DNA of 64,000 bases from Flaccisagitta enflata (taxonomy: Eukaryota; Chaetognatha; Sagittoidea; Aphragmophora): NCBI GenBank assembly GCA_965153355.1, contig OZ231126.1:68324001-68388000 (forward strand), written 5' to 3'. Below the pieces are notes generated by a model that was not told the origin of the DNA, made no database searches, and saw nothing but the letters and a program-made list of their open reading frames with translations. This document shows positions 1 to 12,000 of this stretch, piece after piece; the stretch's first letter is position 1, and each line of letters begins with the position of its first letter. A program made the translations under genes and the position numbers.

Positions 1-1079
1 TAACCCACTGACAGAAGCAACGTCACCAATGAGCATTTCTTAAGGAAAATACACTGTAGTGAGTTCGCGGGAATTGTCCGACAAAGCGAGACCTCCACAA
101 CTCACCTCCCTCAATTCCAGCGACATATTGTAGAACACCGGGTAGTGTATTCGCCCCTCTTCTTGGGGGAGCGTTACCAGATCCCCTACTGTCCTCCGAC
201 ATGGTTTTAATGGCAATATTTGCAATGACTGAATGTAGAAATGGAATGTGTTAAAATAATGAACATATATTCGAAGATAAAACAAAGATAACAGCGAGCG
301 TCGATATCGATCAATGTACATTCATGAATGCCTCTTTGTAATGGGGAGGGGGAGACGCGGAAGATGGTTTGGATGGGGCGAGAATTTTGAGTATGGGCAC
401 GTAAATAAAATTTCACTCAAGCTTTCCCTAAATGTGAATACATCGGCAAGAATCATGGTAAAATACCTCATATAACTCGCTTACAGTCACATATATTTGA
501 GCGGGAAAATACAGATTGTTGGGTAAAAATTCAGAAAATTTCGCGTGAATCCTTTACTGCTCATGAATCAATTGATTTTAAACGTTGTTAGCCAAGGGCA
601 ATAAGTGAAAAGGGGAGAGGATCGGGGAAGCGGGGAAAGTGATATGGACAGTGAGTCCGTAAATGAATCATAATATGTATATGTTAAGATTTTTAGAGTA
701 AAACTCGTCTACTTCCCGTGAATGTGATTAAAAGATTAGACAGTATTCAACGTGATAAAGTTTAAAGAGAACGGTGCGTGTGTGTGAAGGAAGATAAACC
801 GATTCCAGATGGTCCTATGGACAAAGGGAAGGTGGTGCCCTAATTGATTGTACGTGTAGACAACTGACCGAAACAATCGAAAGGTAACATACAGATATCA
901 ACTAACGTTGGTCCACGACTCTCCAACGTGTAACTGAGCCTTGGACGCGAACGTGCATTCATTTCCGATTCTTGGTCTGCCTTTGGTGAGAGAGAGGTTA
1001 CAACTATCAGCTAATACTTTAGTTTTTGATTTGTTTCTTGTTAACACGTTAGCGACGCAGAGGTGGTAACGATTCAGCG
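1..1079. other. Intergenic DNA, nothing recognised
   Basis: No reading frame here resembles a known protein, and no strong repeat was seen. Short open frames on the minus strand near 40-416 have no recognisable composition or splice context. The region lies downstream of the 3' end of the minus-strand CEP43 gene and may hold its 3' UTR. Confidence 0.5.
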
Positions 1080-1215
1080 ATGCAGATGACGCTCAAAACC
1101 ATGAAACGTAACAAAATGACGCCCAAAACCATTCAACGTCACAATATGGTGCCCAAAACCGTTCGACGTCACAAAATGACGCAAAAAAAAAAAACCGTTT
1201 TAACGTCACAAAATG
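1080..1215. repeat. Degenerate ~34-36 bp tandem repeat at the 3' end of CEP43
   Basis: Four imperfect units of the form 'caaaatgacgcccaaaacc' followed by 'nttcnacgtcac' run into the stop codon of CEP43. The last unit contributes the final codons (Gly-Ala-Val-Ile-Leu-stop), so the array overlaps the coding end and continues into the presumed 3' UTR. Function unknown; it looks like a small minisatellite. Confidence 0.6.
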
Positions 1216-3893
1216 ACGGCGCCAACGGATTCGGTGTAGTCGAGTTTCTTGAGCGCGTCGTCGGGATCGGAGAAGGTTTTATCGGTGGTCATGTCGTCTT
1301 CGCTTTCAAACTCGAAGTCATCCACCGACTCGGCGATTTCCGACACGTCAGAATTGGAATCAAAGGCTTGCTTGATCTTGCGCTCATTCAGCGGTTTTCC
1401 CGTCGTAGCGCCTTTGCCACCACCACTCTCGTCGTTGTTTTTGTTGTTGGCGCTATTACCCTTCTTGCTGACAAAGTTATTATTCTCCTTAGAAGAGAGC
1501 TTGCCATTGCTCACAGTCGTCGCGTCTCCTTTGAGCATTCGAAATTGAGAGGAATCGCTTTTGTTGTTGTTGTCGCTTCCTCCTCCTCCTCCTCCAAAGC
1601 TCCCGCCGCTGAGATCGTCGTCGCCGCCGAGACCCAACTCATCCATCCAGTCGGCGTGATTCATTTTTCCTTTGCTACGCTGTTTGGAATTGTCCATCGC
1701 AGAATTTTTAGCAGCCTCGTTGTTATTGCCTCGCCGCGACTGCTGAAGCGGCGGAAGATCGGAGAGAAAGTCGCCGCCGCCGCCGCCGCCATTTTTCTTT
1801 TTGTTGCCGTTGGTAAGATCACCGCCGCTTTCTGCGTCATCATCGTCGTCGAGAAAGGCTTTTTTCTTTTTCGTTTCAGCCTTTGAGCCACCGCCGCCGC
1901 TTTCTCCTCCTCCCTCATCCTGCCGTCGTCGAGAGGGAAACGAAGTGAACCGTTCGTTTTTCTCTTTTTTCAATCCGAAGATATCGTCATCGTCGTCGTA
2001 AAAATCGTCGTCATTGTCATCGTCGTTGTGGGATTTGAAAGCGTCCAAATTGAAATCATCATCCACGTCGTCGAGGCTGTTTTTCGACGTCGACGTCGTA
2101 ACCAACGCGTCTTTGGCGGTTTGTTGTTGTTGTCGCTTCGTCGTCGATTTGCCAAAGATGTCGTTGGAAACTCCGTTAGTTTTAGCCGCTGAGTGGTTGT
2201 GATTGTTGTTGTGAGAGGAGGAGGAGGAAGAACTGCTCTTTTTCGATTGGTCCGAGTGATCCTCATCTTTAGTCGCCTTCGGAGTCGACGGTCGATCCGA
2301 ACCTTGATTGAAAGGGAGAGAGGAAAAGGATTGGGAAAAGGAGGCGTTATGGCAATAGGAGATCAAAACAACGGAGGCGAGAAAGCAAGGCGGGATTAAG
2401 AATAATTTTTGAGGATCATGGGAACTGCGTTAAAGCCAGAAGACATGAGGAAAATCATTCCACCTTTAGCTTTTAGACTAAGAGGACGACACCTTACATA
2501 CATGAAATTGTAACTAAGCCTATTACACATTATAATGATACAAGCCTACCGGATATAAATCCCATTCTACCTGAACTGGAAGAGTTGTTCGAGGAAACGG
2601 AAGAGGTAGATTTGACTCTGGGAATCCCACTGGGCGATGATTCTTTACTAAAGCCAAACTCTTTCTTGCCGCTGCCTCCGGAGGTGGTGGCCACAAACGA
2701 CGTGGACGTGGGACTCGAAGGGACGGGAATCTTGGAGGTCTTGGCGCCGCCGGGGATGATGATGCCGCTGGCTGAGTGCGACGCGGAGGCGGCATCTTTG
2801 GACGGCGACGAGGCGTGTCCGAGATCGAGCGAGGGAGATGCGCTGGAAGGGCAATGGGAGGAAGAATCGTCGAGGCTTTTGACGCCTCCATGCATGCCAC
2901 TTTTGGGTTGAATGGGCGTGGAGATGGTGATGGGAACAGGCGCCCCACGACGATGTAGATTATGAGAAGTGGTGGAAGAGGCGCCGGAAACGTCGTTGAT
3001 GCCAACAACGCCGTCTCCGCCTCCGACGACGCCACCGCTTTTGGGACGATTCTCGATGAGATACTGCAAGACAGGAACAGCGTCCACCTCCTCGTCGCCT
3101 TCGTCCAAATAAAAGGCGCGACAAAGTTGTTGTCTGGAATCGAATTCGTTGAAGGCAGACTCGGTGACGAGGACGGAGGAGGAAGCTTCCAGGCAAAAAA
3201 AGTCGAGAAACTCCTTGACGAGGCTGAACAAAAGTCGTCCGTCGGCGGAGGAAAGGAAACGGTGAAAGGTCGGGTTTAAAGGCTCGCCGCTTGAGGAGGA
3301 ATCCTCGAAGACCTGCGAAATGAAGATGGAAGAAGTGAAGAAGAGGAGGAAGAAGGTGATGTGAGCCAAGGCGTCAGATGGTCAGCGGTACATGTTCACA
3401 ATCAATGCACATTTGAATGTTTAAGAGAAAGGGGCTAAGGTTTGAAGAAGTATGCATAGCAGGGATTTCAGCCTTGATTGCTTGATGCTAAAACTTGAAC
3501 CTCGTGGCTGATATTGATTTTACCAAATAAAGGAGTATACAAAGGGAGAATCTTGAGTCCCCTCATGTGTGAAAGCATAAGTCTTCTAAAGTTACCATAT
3601 ATCTCTTGAGCCTTGAGGGCTTTTCTTCATAAATAAACCACGTGGCCCACGCGGTGACAAAACATCATGAGAAGTTGAGGTTTTCTAGAAAGCTTTTTCA
3701 GGAGCCAACATCGTGCAATGAAAATGGCTTAACAAAGCTCTCCCGCACCCATGTGCGTGGCGTATTGGGTGTATACCTCAAAGACCGAGGCCATGAGTTG
3801 AGCGCGTATGGAGGCGAAGAGACCGCGTGCTTCGAGTGTCTGTTGGACGATCTCCTTCAGGGAGACGTCACTTTCTTCCTCTTCCGTCGCCAT
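1206..3893 (-). CDS. CEP43: Centrosomal protein 43 (FGFR1 oncogene partner, FOP)
   Basis: Centriole/centrosome protein that anchors microtubules and supports ciliogenesis. Three exons fit in phase: 3777-3893, 2571-3312 and 1206-2302, giving 651 residues; human FOP has about 399. Exon 1 encodes the N-terminal amphipathic helix (LKEIVQQTLEARGLFASIRA). Exon 2 opens with the dimerising LisH segment (DGRLLFSLVKEFLDFF, about residues 63-80). The C-terminus (AESVDDFEFESEDD, then LDYTESVGAV) resembles the acidic FOP tail ending in DYLEDVA. The donor at 3776 and acceptor at 3313 join in phase 0; the second intron (2303-2570) is phase 1. The extra length is Ser, Asp, Asn and Gly homopolymer-like sequence in exon 3, such as runs of D, S and G. 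Start chosen: the ATG at 3893, immediately before MATEEEESDVS. The family call rests on both ends plus the LisH; the middle is too divergent to align by eye. Confidence 0.88.
3371..3392 (+). repeat. Fragment of the 'GGTCAGCGG' foldback family in CEP43 intron 1
   Basis: About 21 bases (core agatggtcagcggtac) match the outer end of the foldback element at 34310 with one difference. It sits in intron 1 of CEP43, just upstream of the exon 2 acceptor region. Only this end fragment is present. Confidence 0.5.
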
Positions 3894-4121
3894 GATGGTT
3901 AATTAACGGGACACAGTTATGAGTTTTTTGAGCGTTTCAGAGCTCTCAATTGTAAGTACGAAAATAGGTTCAAGCGTTACGATTTAGCTTGACCCTCAGG
4001 TCCCACGAGAAAGCGGGTAGGGTTCGCCATTGATTAAGATCATATTTCATCGTCCATCTGAAGTGGATCATTGGTTGTAAGTTACGGCACTGTGGTAAAT
4101 CGTGTCACCCAAAGCATCAAT

Positions 4122-4198
<77 letters not shown>

Positions 4199-5060
4199 TA
4201 CAAATTGTTTTTTTCTCTGTTCCATTCATTCTTCGTGATTATGATGTACCTCATGTGTTTCTCGTTACAAAAAATAACATTGTTTCTGCTGTAAATGGCA
4301 ACGTCAGGGGCGTTCCCCTTGGGGTTGCAACAATAACCGACCGACGGACCACTAACTATGTCAATGAGTGAGTAGGATTTCACCGTTTTTACTCATTTTT
4401 TGTTTCTCTTGTCATTCCCTTTCAGAAAAAAAAAAGAAAGCGCTTTCTCTCAGGGGCAAATGTGAGGCAATTTGAAATAATGCGCAAGTCTGGCTAAGTA
4501 GGTACTGAAAACTTCAAAGACAATATTACGGGTTAACCCTAGTGACGGGGATACCAATGTCCTAATTCCTAAGCCAGAAAGATCACTATTCATAGCTCAT
4601 GAGCTTTTTGACGACCTCCAGATCAAGAGTCTCCAGCACTGTCGTTTCAATCGTCGGTTCACATAGAATTAGAGATGTGATGTGTTGAATGCAAAAACGT
4701 AACAACTCGGCAGCTGGGCTACGAAGCGCGTCATACCCACGCAGACGTAATTCTGGAACACGAGCATTCTTCCTATTCTTCATTCTACCCGTTTCTAAAA
4801 TCGAAATAACCCAGATGCCATCTCTAGCCGATCATGAAACAAAACGTCATCGCAATTCCTGGCTGCTCAAGGCCATGATCTGCACATATATCTGGGTATC
4901 TATGTATATGCATAGGCTATAGCTGCAGCTGGCAAGAATGCTTAACCACAAAATTCAATTAGTCATCAGGCTTTTCTTTGTTAGGTGTTATGATCGCCAA
5001 CTTTATTTTAAGTGTAATGCTGCGCAGATATTGCCTGCGCCTGAACACCTGCCAATTGTC
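3894..5060. other. Intergenic region between CEP43 start and first GTCC element
   Basis: Presumed CEP43 promoter side. Apart from the (CT)n tract nothing convincing is seen. Plus-strand open frames near 4689-5156 have no family resemblance. Confidence 0.5.
4123..4195. repeat. (CT)n microsatellite
   Basis: An uninterrupted CT dinucleotide run of about 36 units, upstream of the CEP43 start. The Ser-Leu or Arg-Glu frames that cross it are repeat artefacts. Confidence 0.95.
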
Positions 5061-5220
5061 TTTTTAGTTGCGGACACGCAACTCTATAAGAGGCTTTGTC
5101 CGTCCGTCCGTCCGTCGGTCTGTCCGTTGGTCAGTAATGATCGAGTGGAAAAGTAAGAAAGCACGCATTTCCGCCCCTGCCCACCCGTCCGCAACTGGTG
5201 GCCGTGTATCCGGCCTTGTT
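5061..5220 (+). mobile_element. GTCC hairpin element, TTGCG subfamily, copy a
   Basis: Begins TTTTTAGTTGCGGACA, then CGCAACTCTATAAGAGGC and a run of GTCC units; ends GTCCGCAACT..GTATCCGGCCTTGTT. Box 1 (AGTTGCGGAC, 5065-5074) can pair with the adjacent CGCAACT or, over 10 bp, with GTCCGCAACT near 5187-5196. No clear target duplication. Confidence 0.75.
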
Positions 5221-5991
5221 CATGTTTAATTGTAATGAGGGTGTAAGACGGAACTTGGGGCCGTCTTACTAGCTCGCTCGTCCTAGCACGCGTCCCCCGT
5301 CCTTGCCACACCGGGATAGGCTAGAGCTCGTAGATACTACCCTGGACGCGCTTAGCGAGATTTATATGCAACGTAGTGCGCCAAAAGCGATAGAGTCCCG
5401 AAGACGAGGTTTTCGCCGTCCGTTCGTAAACCACCTGGCACGCAATACGAGGGATGACAGATGATTTTGTAATATGGAATGGTTCGAATTAGAGATGCAC
5501 CAAATGTAAGACGGAACTTATGGCCGTCTTACTAGCTCGCTCGTCCTAGCACGCGTCCCCCGTGCGTGTATTGCATCGACTGTCTTTTGATAATAAGAAG
5601 GAGTCTTTCAGCATTCAGTGTCTTTACAGTATTCCAATACGCGTTCTTCAAGGCCACAAGGTATGGGCTCAATAGTGTGATATGGGGCCTTGAGAAATGG
5701 GAGTAGAAACGGCCAAGGGCCAAATTACACAATGGTCAGAGACCCCGATCTATCTGTAGGAGAAGATAGATAGAGGCCTTATATAATGTTACGCAAAAAA
5801 AAAACATAACTATGAAAACTTGCACGTAGCAGGTCTGACAATCTTTTTTCCTCAAAAAATTCAACCCATGAGATTTTGCAAATTCAAAAAAAGGTTGCAA
5901 ATAAATCGGGATAATGGGACAACAAAAATTCCATTAACTTCTTTCATCGGTTCGAGATTTGACTGGGCTAAGCTTTTCCAAAACCACTATG
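5221..5991. other. Intergenic DNA with a short duplicated segment
   Basis: The motif gtaagacggaacttnnggccgtcttactagctcgctcgtcctagcacgcgtccccc occurs twice (about 5241-5300 and 5507-5563). Each copy contains the inverted repeat GTAAGACGG..CCGTCTTAC, so it is a small hairpin repeat. No gene seen. Confidence 0.5.
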
Positions 5992-8127
5992 AAAAAAGCT
6001 TCAAAATTACAGTCCCCGACTGGGGACTGTAATTTTTGAAGCTTTCTCGTTGCGTAAACGCAACTCGATGAGAGACACGACAAGATAGCAATTTGAAGAA
6101 AAAAAGAAAAAAAAATATTCAATATTATTATAATGATGTCAAAACTTGATAATGATAACAATAGTGGATGATAATGATGACAATGATTGATAATGACAAC
6201 AAAAATCTGAGAAAAAAATATTCAAAACTTTTTTTAAAAAAAATTCAAAAAAAAAAAAATTCAAAAAAAAAATTTTAAAAAAATTTAATAAATTTTAAAA
6301 AATTTTCAAAACAAATTTTTTTAAAAATTTCAAAAAAGAATTTCAAAAGAAATTTTTCAAAAGAAATTTTAAAAAAAATTTTAAAAAAGATTTAAAACAA
6401 AATTTTTTTAAAAATTTAAAAAAAAAAAATTTCTAAATTTTTTTAAAAAATTAAAAAAAAAATGTCAAAAAAAATTTCAAAAAATTAAAGTTGAAGATGA
6501 TGACAGTAGTTGAAGATGATGACAGTAGTTGAAGATGATGACAGTAGTTGAAGATGATGACAGTAGCTGAAGATGATGACAGTAGTTGAAGATGATGACA
6601 GTAGTTGAAGATGATGACAGTAGTTGAAGATGATGACAGTAGCTGAAGAAGATGACAGTAGTTGAAGATGACAGTAGTTGAAGATGATGACAGTAGTTGA
6701 AGATGATGACAGTAGTTGAAGATGATGACAGTAGTTGAAGATGACAGTAGTTGAAGATGATGACAGTAGTTGAAGATGATGACAGTAGTTGAAGATGATG
6801 ACAGTAGTTGAAGATGATGACAGTAGTTGAAGATGATGACAGTAGTTGAAGATGATGACAGTAGTAGAAGATGATGACAGTAGTTGAAGATGATGACAGT
6901 AGTTGAAGATGATGACAGTAGTTGAAGATGATGACAGTAGTTGAAGATGATGACAGTAGTTGAAGATGATGACAGTAGTTGAAGATGATGACAGTAGTTG
7001 AAGATGATGACAGTAGTTGAAGATGACGAAGATGATGACAGTAGTTGAAGATGATGACAGTAGTTGAAGATGATGACAGTAGTTGAAGATGATGACAGTA
7101 GTTGAAGATGATGACAGTAGTTGAAGATGATGACAGTAGTTGAAGATGATGACAGTAGTTGAAGATGATGACAGTAGTTGAAGATGATGACAGTAGTTGA
7201 AGATGATGACAGTAGTTGAAGATGATGACAGTAGTTGAAGATGATGACAGTAGTTGAAGATGATGACAATAGTTGAAGATGATGACAGTGGTTGAAGATG
7301 ATGACAGTAGTTGAAGATGAAGACAGTAGTTGAAGATGAAGACAGTAGTTGAAGATGAAGACAGTAGTTGAAGATGAAGACAGTAGTTGAAGATGAAGAC
7401 AGTAGTTAAAGATGAGGACAGTAGTTGAAGATGAGGACAGTAGTTGAAGATGAATCTTGAAATCCATGATGACAAACCTAAAGAAAAATCAGAATGTAAT
7501 GAATGAGCAAGTAAAAGTTTTCATCAACTCCAATCCTCTATATAAATCGCCTAAGTCCTAGTAACATATTACTACATTAACAAGCTAATATCTTATAAAC
7601 CAGACTCCAGATTTAATTTGAATTTTGCAGGGGCAGTTCAATTAATATCCTTTTCTTGTGTACCAAATTAGAAAAAAATTCACATACCTTTACTACCCTT
7701 TGCCTATGTAAATTGCCTAAGTCCTAGCAACATACTACTACATAAATAAGCTAATATCTCATAAACCAAACTTCAGATTTAATTCGAATTTTGAAGGGGT
7801 TGCTTATTTACTACCCTCTGCTTGTATACTAAATTAAAAAAAATTCATAAACCTTTACAACCCTCTACCTATGTAAACCATTTAAGTCCCAGCTAAATAT
7901 TACTACAAAAATAATAGGCAAAGGGTAGTAAAAATTTATGAATTTTTTTGAAAATTGGTACACAAGCTCCCATTGACATAATAATAACACTGGCAAAGTT
8001 TCATGAACTTCTGAAGTCTGGATCAAAAGATATGAGAAGGTTCTAGACAGACACACAGACAGACAGACAAGCACAAACAGGCTATCTCATAGTCCACCGA
8101 CGAAAATTGTTCGTCGGGTACAAAAAA
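5992..8127 (+). mobile_element. Hairpin-bounded satellite-carrying element, copy 1
   Basis: Left end: a perfect palindrome (5992-6044, arms AAAGCTTCAAAATTACAG) followed by the hairpin GTTGCG-TAAA-CGCAAC (6049-6064) and TCGATGAGAGACACGAC. Then comes an A-rich stretch (about 6100-6480), a 19-bp satellite (6487-7455) and a conserved right module (7456-8127) with repeated blocks such as 'ctaatatctcataaacca' and 'tttactaccctctacttg'. The right end is the hairpin CCGACGAA..TTCGTCGG (8097-8117) followed by GTACAAAAAA. Shares both ends with copies at 38300 and 25007. It encodes no protein; class unknown. Confidence 0.75.
6487..7455. repeat. 19-bp minisatellite (gatgatgacagtagttgaa)n
   Basis: About 50 tandem units with very few variants; the last few carry gatgaagacag or gatgaggacag. 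Because 19 is not a multiple of 3, each minus-strand frame cycles through the same 19-residue pattern, so the long open frames of about 330 codons are artefacts. The same satellite recurs at 38695-39300 inside a sister element. Confidence 0.95.
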
Positions 8128-8640
8128 CTTTTGCCTAACTTTCTTACAAGCCATTATGCAAACAGCTTTCAAAATATGCCCCAGTGTCCTCATTTTCAAT
8201 CCTCTATTTGGCTAGATATTTATTAAAGTTTTCTCTCCCAAATTTGCAATTTGGAAACTTGGAACAATCAGGGGCTTCAAAGGGCCGCTAACGACCCCTG
8301 ACTTCACATATTCCAAGAGAATACAATAATGGGAACAAAGTACAAGGCTCTCAAGGAAGATTTTGAGCCTGGAGGAACCTGCTTTGAAGAGTGGTTGGAC
8401 CGACTACATGCTCTTAACCTTACGGGCTGAATTTGGACGAATTGATTACTTGGCCCTTTTAAAGAATCAGGAGCTAGCTTTAAATTGATAAATCCTCTGG
8501 TAAAACCCGATCAGTGTAAGTCTATCAATCCAACTTTTTATTCGCAATAAACAAAGCAATACCTCGGTACCTCGAGTCGTAACTCGAGAAAGAGTTTTCA
8601 CAATGTGACAACGTAAAGACGATAAAGCAAAGGTTTGATC
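8128..8640. other. Intergenic DNA, nothing recognised
   Basis: No gene or strong repeat is visible between the end of the satellite-carrying element and the next GTCC element. Confidence 0.45.
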
Positions 8641-8649
8641 AAAAATATC

Positions 8650-8785
8650 AAGGCCGGATACACGGCCATCAGTTGCGGACGGGTGGGCAGGGGCGGAAAT
8701 GCGCGTTTTCCCACTTTTCGACTCGTGCTTACGGACGGACGGACGTACAAAGCCTCTTATTAAGTTGCGTGTCCGCAACTAAAAA
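8650..8785 (-). mobile_element. GTCC hairpin element, TTGCG subfamily, copy b
   Basis: On the minus strand it starts TTTTTAGTTGCGGACACGC and ends GTCCGCAACTG..GGATAC. Box 1 (AGTTGCGGAC) and the distal box (GTCCGCAACT) are perfectly complementary over 10 bp. The GTCC run is short (three units). Confidence 0.75.
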
Positions 8786-9013
8786 CGCCCACAAAGTCCA
8801 TGGGAGGCAAATTATGCAACGGTTGTTGCTAAGTTACTAAGTGTGAATTTCTTACCTTTAAAATCGAAGTTTCATAGAAAAGAGAATAATACCATGTAAA
8901 GCATAAATATTTAGTACAGGCGACATGCGGAAAATTTGTTAAAAGAAAAAAATAGAACGCATATATGCGAACAATAAACATAAATATCTTTGGTCTTTGG
9001 ACGTTAAAAGGAA

Positions 9014-12000
9014 TCACACTGCATTTCCGTCGCCCTTGCAGTACAAGTAGCCGGAGATCGCCGTAGCCAGAAGCTGTCGATAAAAGATGAGAAATGCGAA
9101 TGAGGATTTTGCGTACGACCAAAGGAAAGGCGGTAAATTGCACCAAAGTTTTAAGTCTGAAGAACCAATTCGACCTACCAATAGGATGAGAGTGATGATG
9201 GAGACGATGAAAAGTGGACCCGATACGTTTGTAATCTCTTTCAGGGCCTTGTCCACGCATCCTTCCGTCACGGTTTTGCAAGGATCCAGAAGTTCTTTTC
9301 CTTCATAATCAGCTGGTCCGTTGATTCCGCAGCAGTTGAAGGCCTTTTGGTACTTCTTTATCTCCTCCTTTGCCTTTTCGTCGAATTCATCGAGTAATTT
9401 CTTGAACGTTTTGGTGATCTCGCCGGTGAGCTAAATTTCACGAAAAAAGGATTGTGATATGATTCAGGAACTATGTATTTCAATTATCTAGTATGTAAAT
9501 ATGTGAAATGTGAAACACCGCATCAATGTGTAGCATCCAAGGAAGTACCTTGCCAGGGAAAACATGGACGATGACAGCAACGACGATCACCAGAATGGAA
9601 ATCAGCAGCATGGCGATGAAGAACTGAGGAGGAAATTATGAGATAGATCATAGAAGTTGTAAAACAAGTTGTAAAACAAGTTGTAAAACAAGTTGTAAAA
9701 CAAGTTGTAAAACAAGTTGTAAAACAAGTTGTAAAACAAGTTGTAAAACAAGTTGTAAAACAAGTTGTAAAACAAGTTGTAAAACAAGTTGTAAAACAAG
9801 TTGTAAAACAAGTTGTAAAACAAGTTGTAAAACAAGTTGTAAAACAAGTTGTAAAACAAGTTGTAAAACAAGTTGTAAAACAAGTTGTAAAACAAGTTGT
9901 AAAACAAGTTGTAAAACAAGTTGTAAAACAAGTTGTAAAACAAGTTGTAAAACAAGTTGTAAAACAAGTTGTAAAACAAGTTGTAAAACAAGTTGTATAA
10001 CAAGTTGTAAAACAAGTTGTAAAACAAGTTGTATAACAAGTTGTAAAACAAGTCGTAAGACATTGACATCTTACAATCAAAATATTATGCAATCCTTACC
10101 ACTCCGAGCAAGCATTTGACGTTCTTCATCGCGCCACAGCATCCAATTCCGGCGATGATCATGATGATGCCTCCAATAACGCAGATGAGAATGGCCATAT
10201 TCGAGATCTGATCGGCGGAGATGCCTTCGATGTTCAATTCATCTGTGGCTTTGGTGATGGCATCCTAAAGAAAACAAAATTGGGGAAATCGAACGTACAA
10301 TTGTTGACAAAATCAATTTCTTAACTCGCCTATTTATGGTACCTTACAACAAATCATGGAACCCAACTATCAAGGACCTAGGACAACGTTATCGACAAAC
10401 GAATCCGCACAAACGTTGACAACACTGACCATCTATCACGTAAAATACGCACACAAGGCAGAACTTTTTCAGGCCGTAGCCCATGCCCTTTCTCCAACAC
10501 CTCACCCCCAGATGCCCCACTTTCCGCTCGTACGAAGTCTGTTGGTCATTTGGTGCATAGTCCATCAGTTCCGCATATGTTGAACACGGCCTGCAGCTCA
10601 GAACGCAATAGTCTACCATTCTGGGTTGGCATAATGGTAGTACCATTGAAATGATAGTTACTAGTTCATTTCGGTACATGTCATGGAACCAATTTACACT
10701 ACTAGGATTTGATTCCGTAACGGGAAATGCTAACATACCGCGAACGTTTTTTTGTCCACCAACGCCCAGATTCCAACTCCAACGCATGCCGCCGCCAAAA
10801 TCTGGAAAACGGAAAAGAAATTTTTGCATCAACTAAGACTTGGTTGAGCCATTGAGCCAAGTTGGCTCAATAGTGAATCGACGACTCCACCCTTCCTCGA
10901 TCTTCAAAATAGAAATGATGATCAACATTTACAAAAACAAACATTTTTCGCTGATTTTAAAGATAATCGGACAAAATGAAGATGAAGAAAGTTGGCATGC
11001 GGCAGTATCTATCTCCTACAACAGAACTTAATCAAATCCTGGAGACTGTCATGTCTCCGGATCTCCTAACTATTTCATGAAATTTATTGACTCCATGCAT
11101 AGTCGCACTGTATGAGTTGGACATCATTACATTTCAACCAAAAATTAGAGTAAGAAGGGACAAGACGAACAGCTTTGTGAGCTCTTACTGGTGTCAAATG
11201 GGCACCCTTCACAGCCATCCTTGGAATTGTCAAAAATCCCTCAACCCTTCCCAAAGAGCGGCTCAACAGATACAAATCAACAGCAAGAGAAACATACCAT
11301 TGTCAACTATTTATGAAATGTGCAAGTGACAAGAAAGAGTACCAGATTTGTGTGCTAAATTGCGACCCATGCATTCCTCACACCTACCTGATCCTCTCAT
11401 TGTAAAATGCTCATGACATGCATAACCATAAATCAAGATTTTTCCCTCTAACAACTCAAGAGAATCATGGCGACGCCAGTGAATAACAGAATTCAAAGAC
11501 TGCCATAGTGAAAAATCAGATTTAAGAGAAAGCCATTGTGAATAATCAATCACATCATATTTCTACTAGACGGGAGAACAAACCGACAGAGAACCGCAAA
11601 ATCTCTATGTAAAGGTTATCCCGCCCTCATCGACTCAGAAAAATTGGCCGATCGGTGAGCGAAAAAAACTTTCGACAGAACCATTGGCGTTTGCCATAGC
11701 CCGAGATAATGCAATAACCAGGGAAATTCTCCCCCCAAAGAATTAAACTTTCTAGAGAAATTATTTCTGTCCTCAGTTATATAAGCTTTCTTCCTCGCTC
11801 GTGGGTTTCTTTTATTCTGCTTCTGGGCAGTGGTCCTAGTAAGAGAAGCGGGGGTTTTGGTTCAATAGGTCTTTTACTAGCTATAATCAGACCTTACATC
11901 AAGCCTCTCATGACTCAAAACCAGCCCCCTCAGACTTCAGTTTAAATCTTAGGCCTCCCAACAGCCCTTTCACGCCTCTTAGGCCTTTGGAAAGCTTTTA

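Noticed and set aside
1080-1886. 268-codon plus-strand frame
   Set aside because: Antisense shadow of CEP43 exon 3 and the adjacent tandem repeat.
6451-7475. Two minus-strand frames of about 330 codons with a repeating Ser/Thr/Val/Phe/Asn/Tyr/Cys/His pattern
   Set aside because: They are readings of a 19-bp satellite in different frames; the same occurs at 38571-39305.
9523-10092. Minus-strand frames rich in Phe-Thr-Thr-Cys or Leu-Phe-Tyr-Asn
   Set aside because: Products of the 12-bp intronic minisatellite between two tetraspanin exons.
10389-10832. 147-codon minus-strand frame across the tetraspanin gene
   Set aside because: Only 10739-10801 is coding and in another exon context; the rest is intron without family resemblance.
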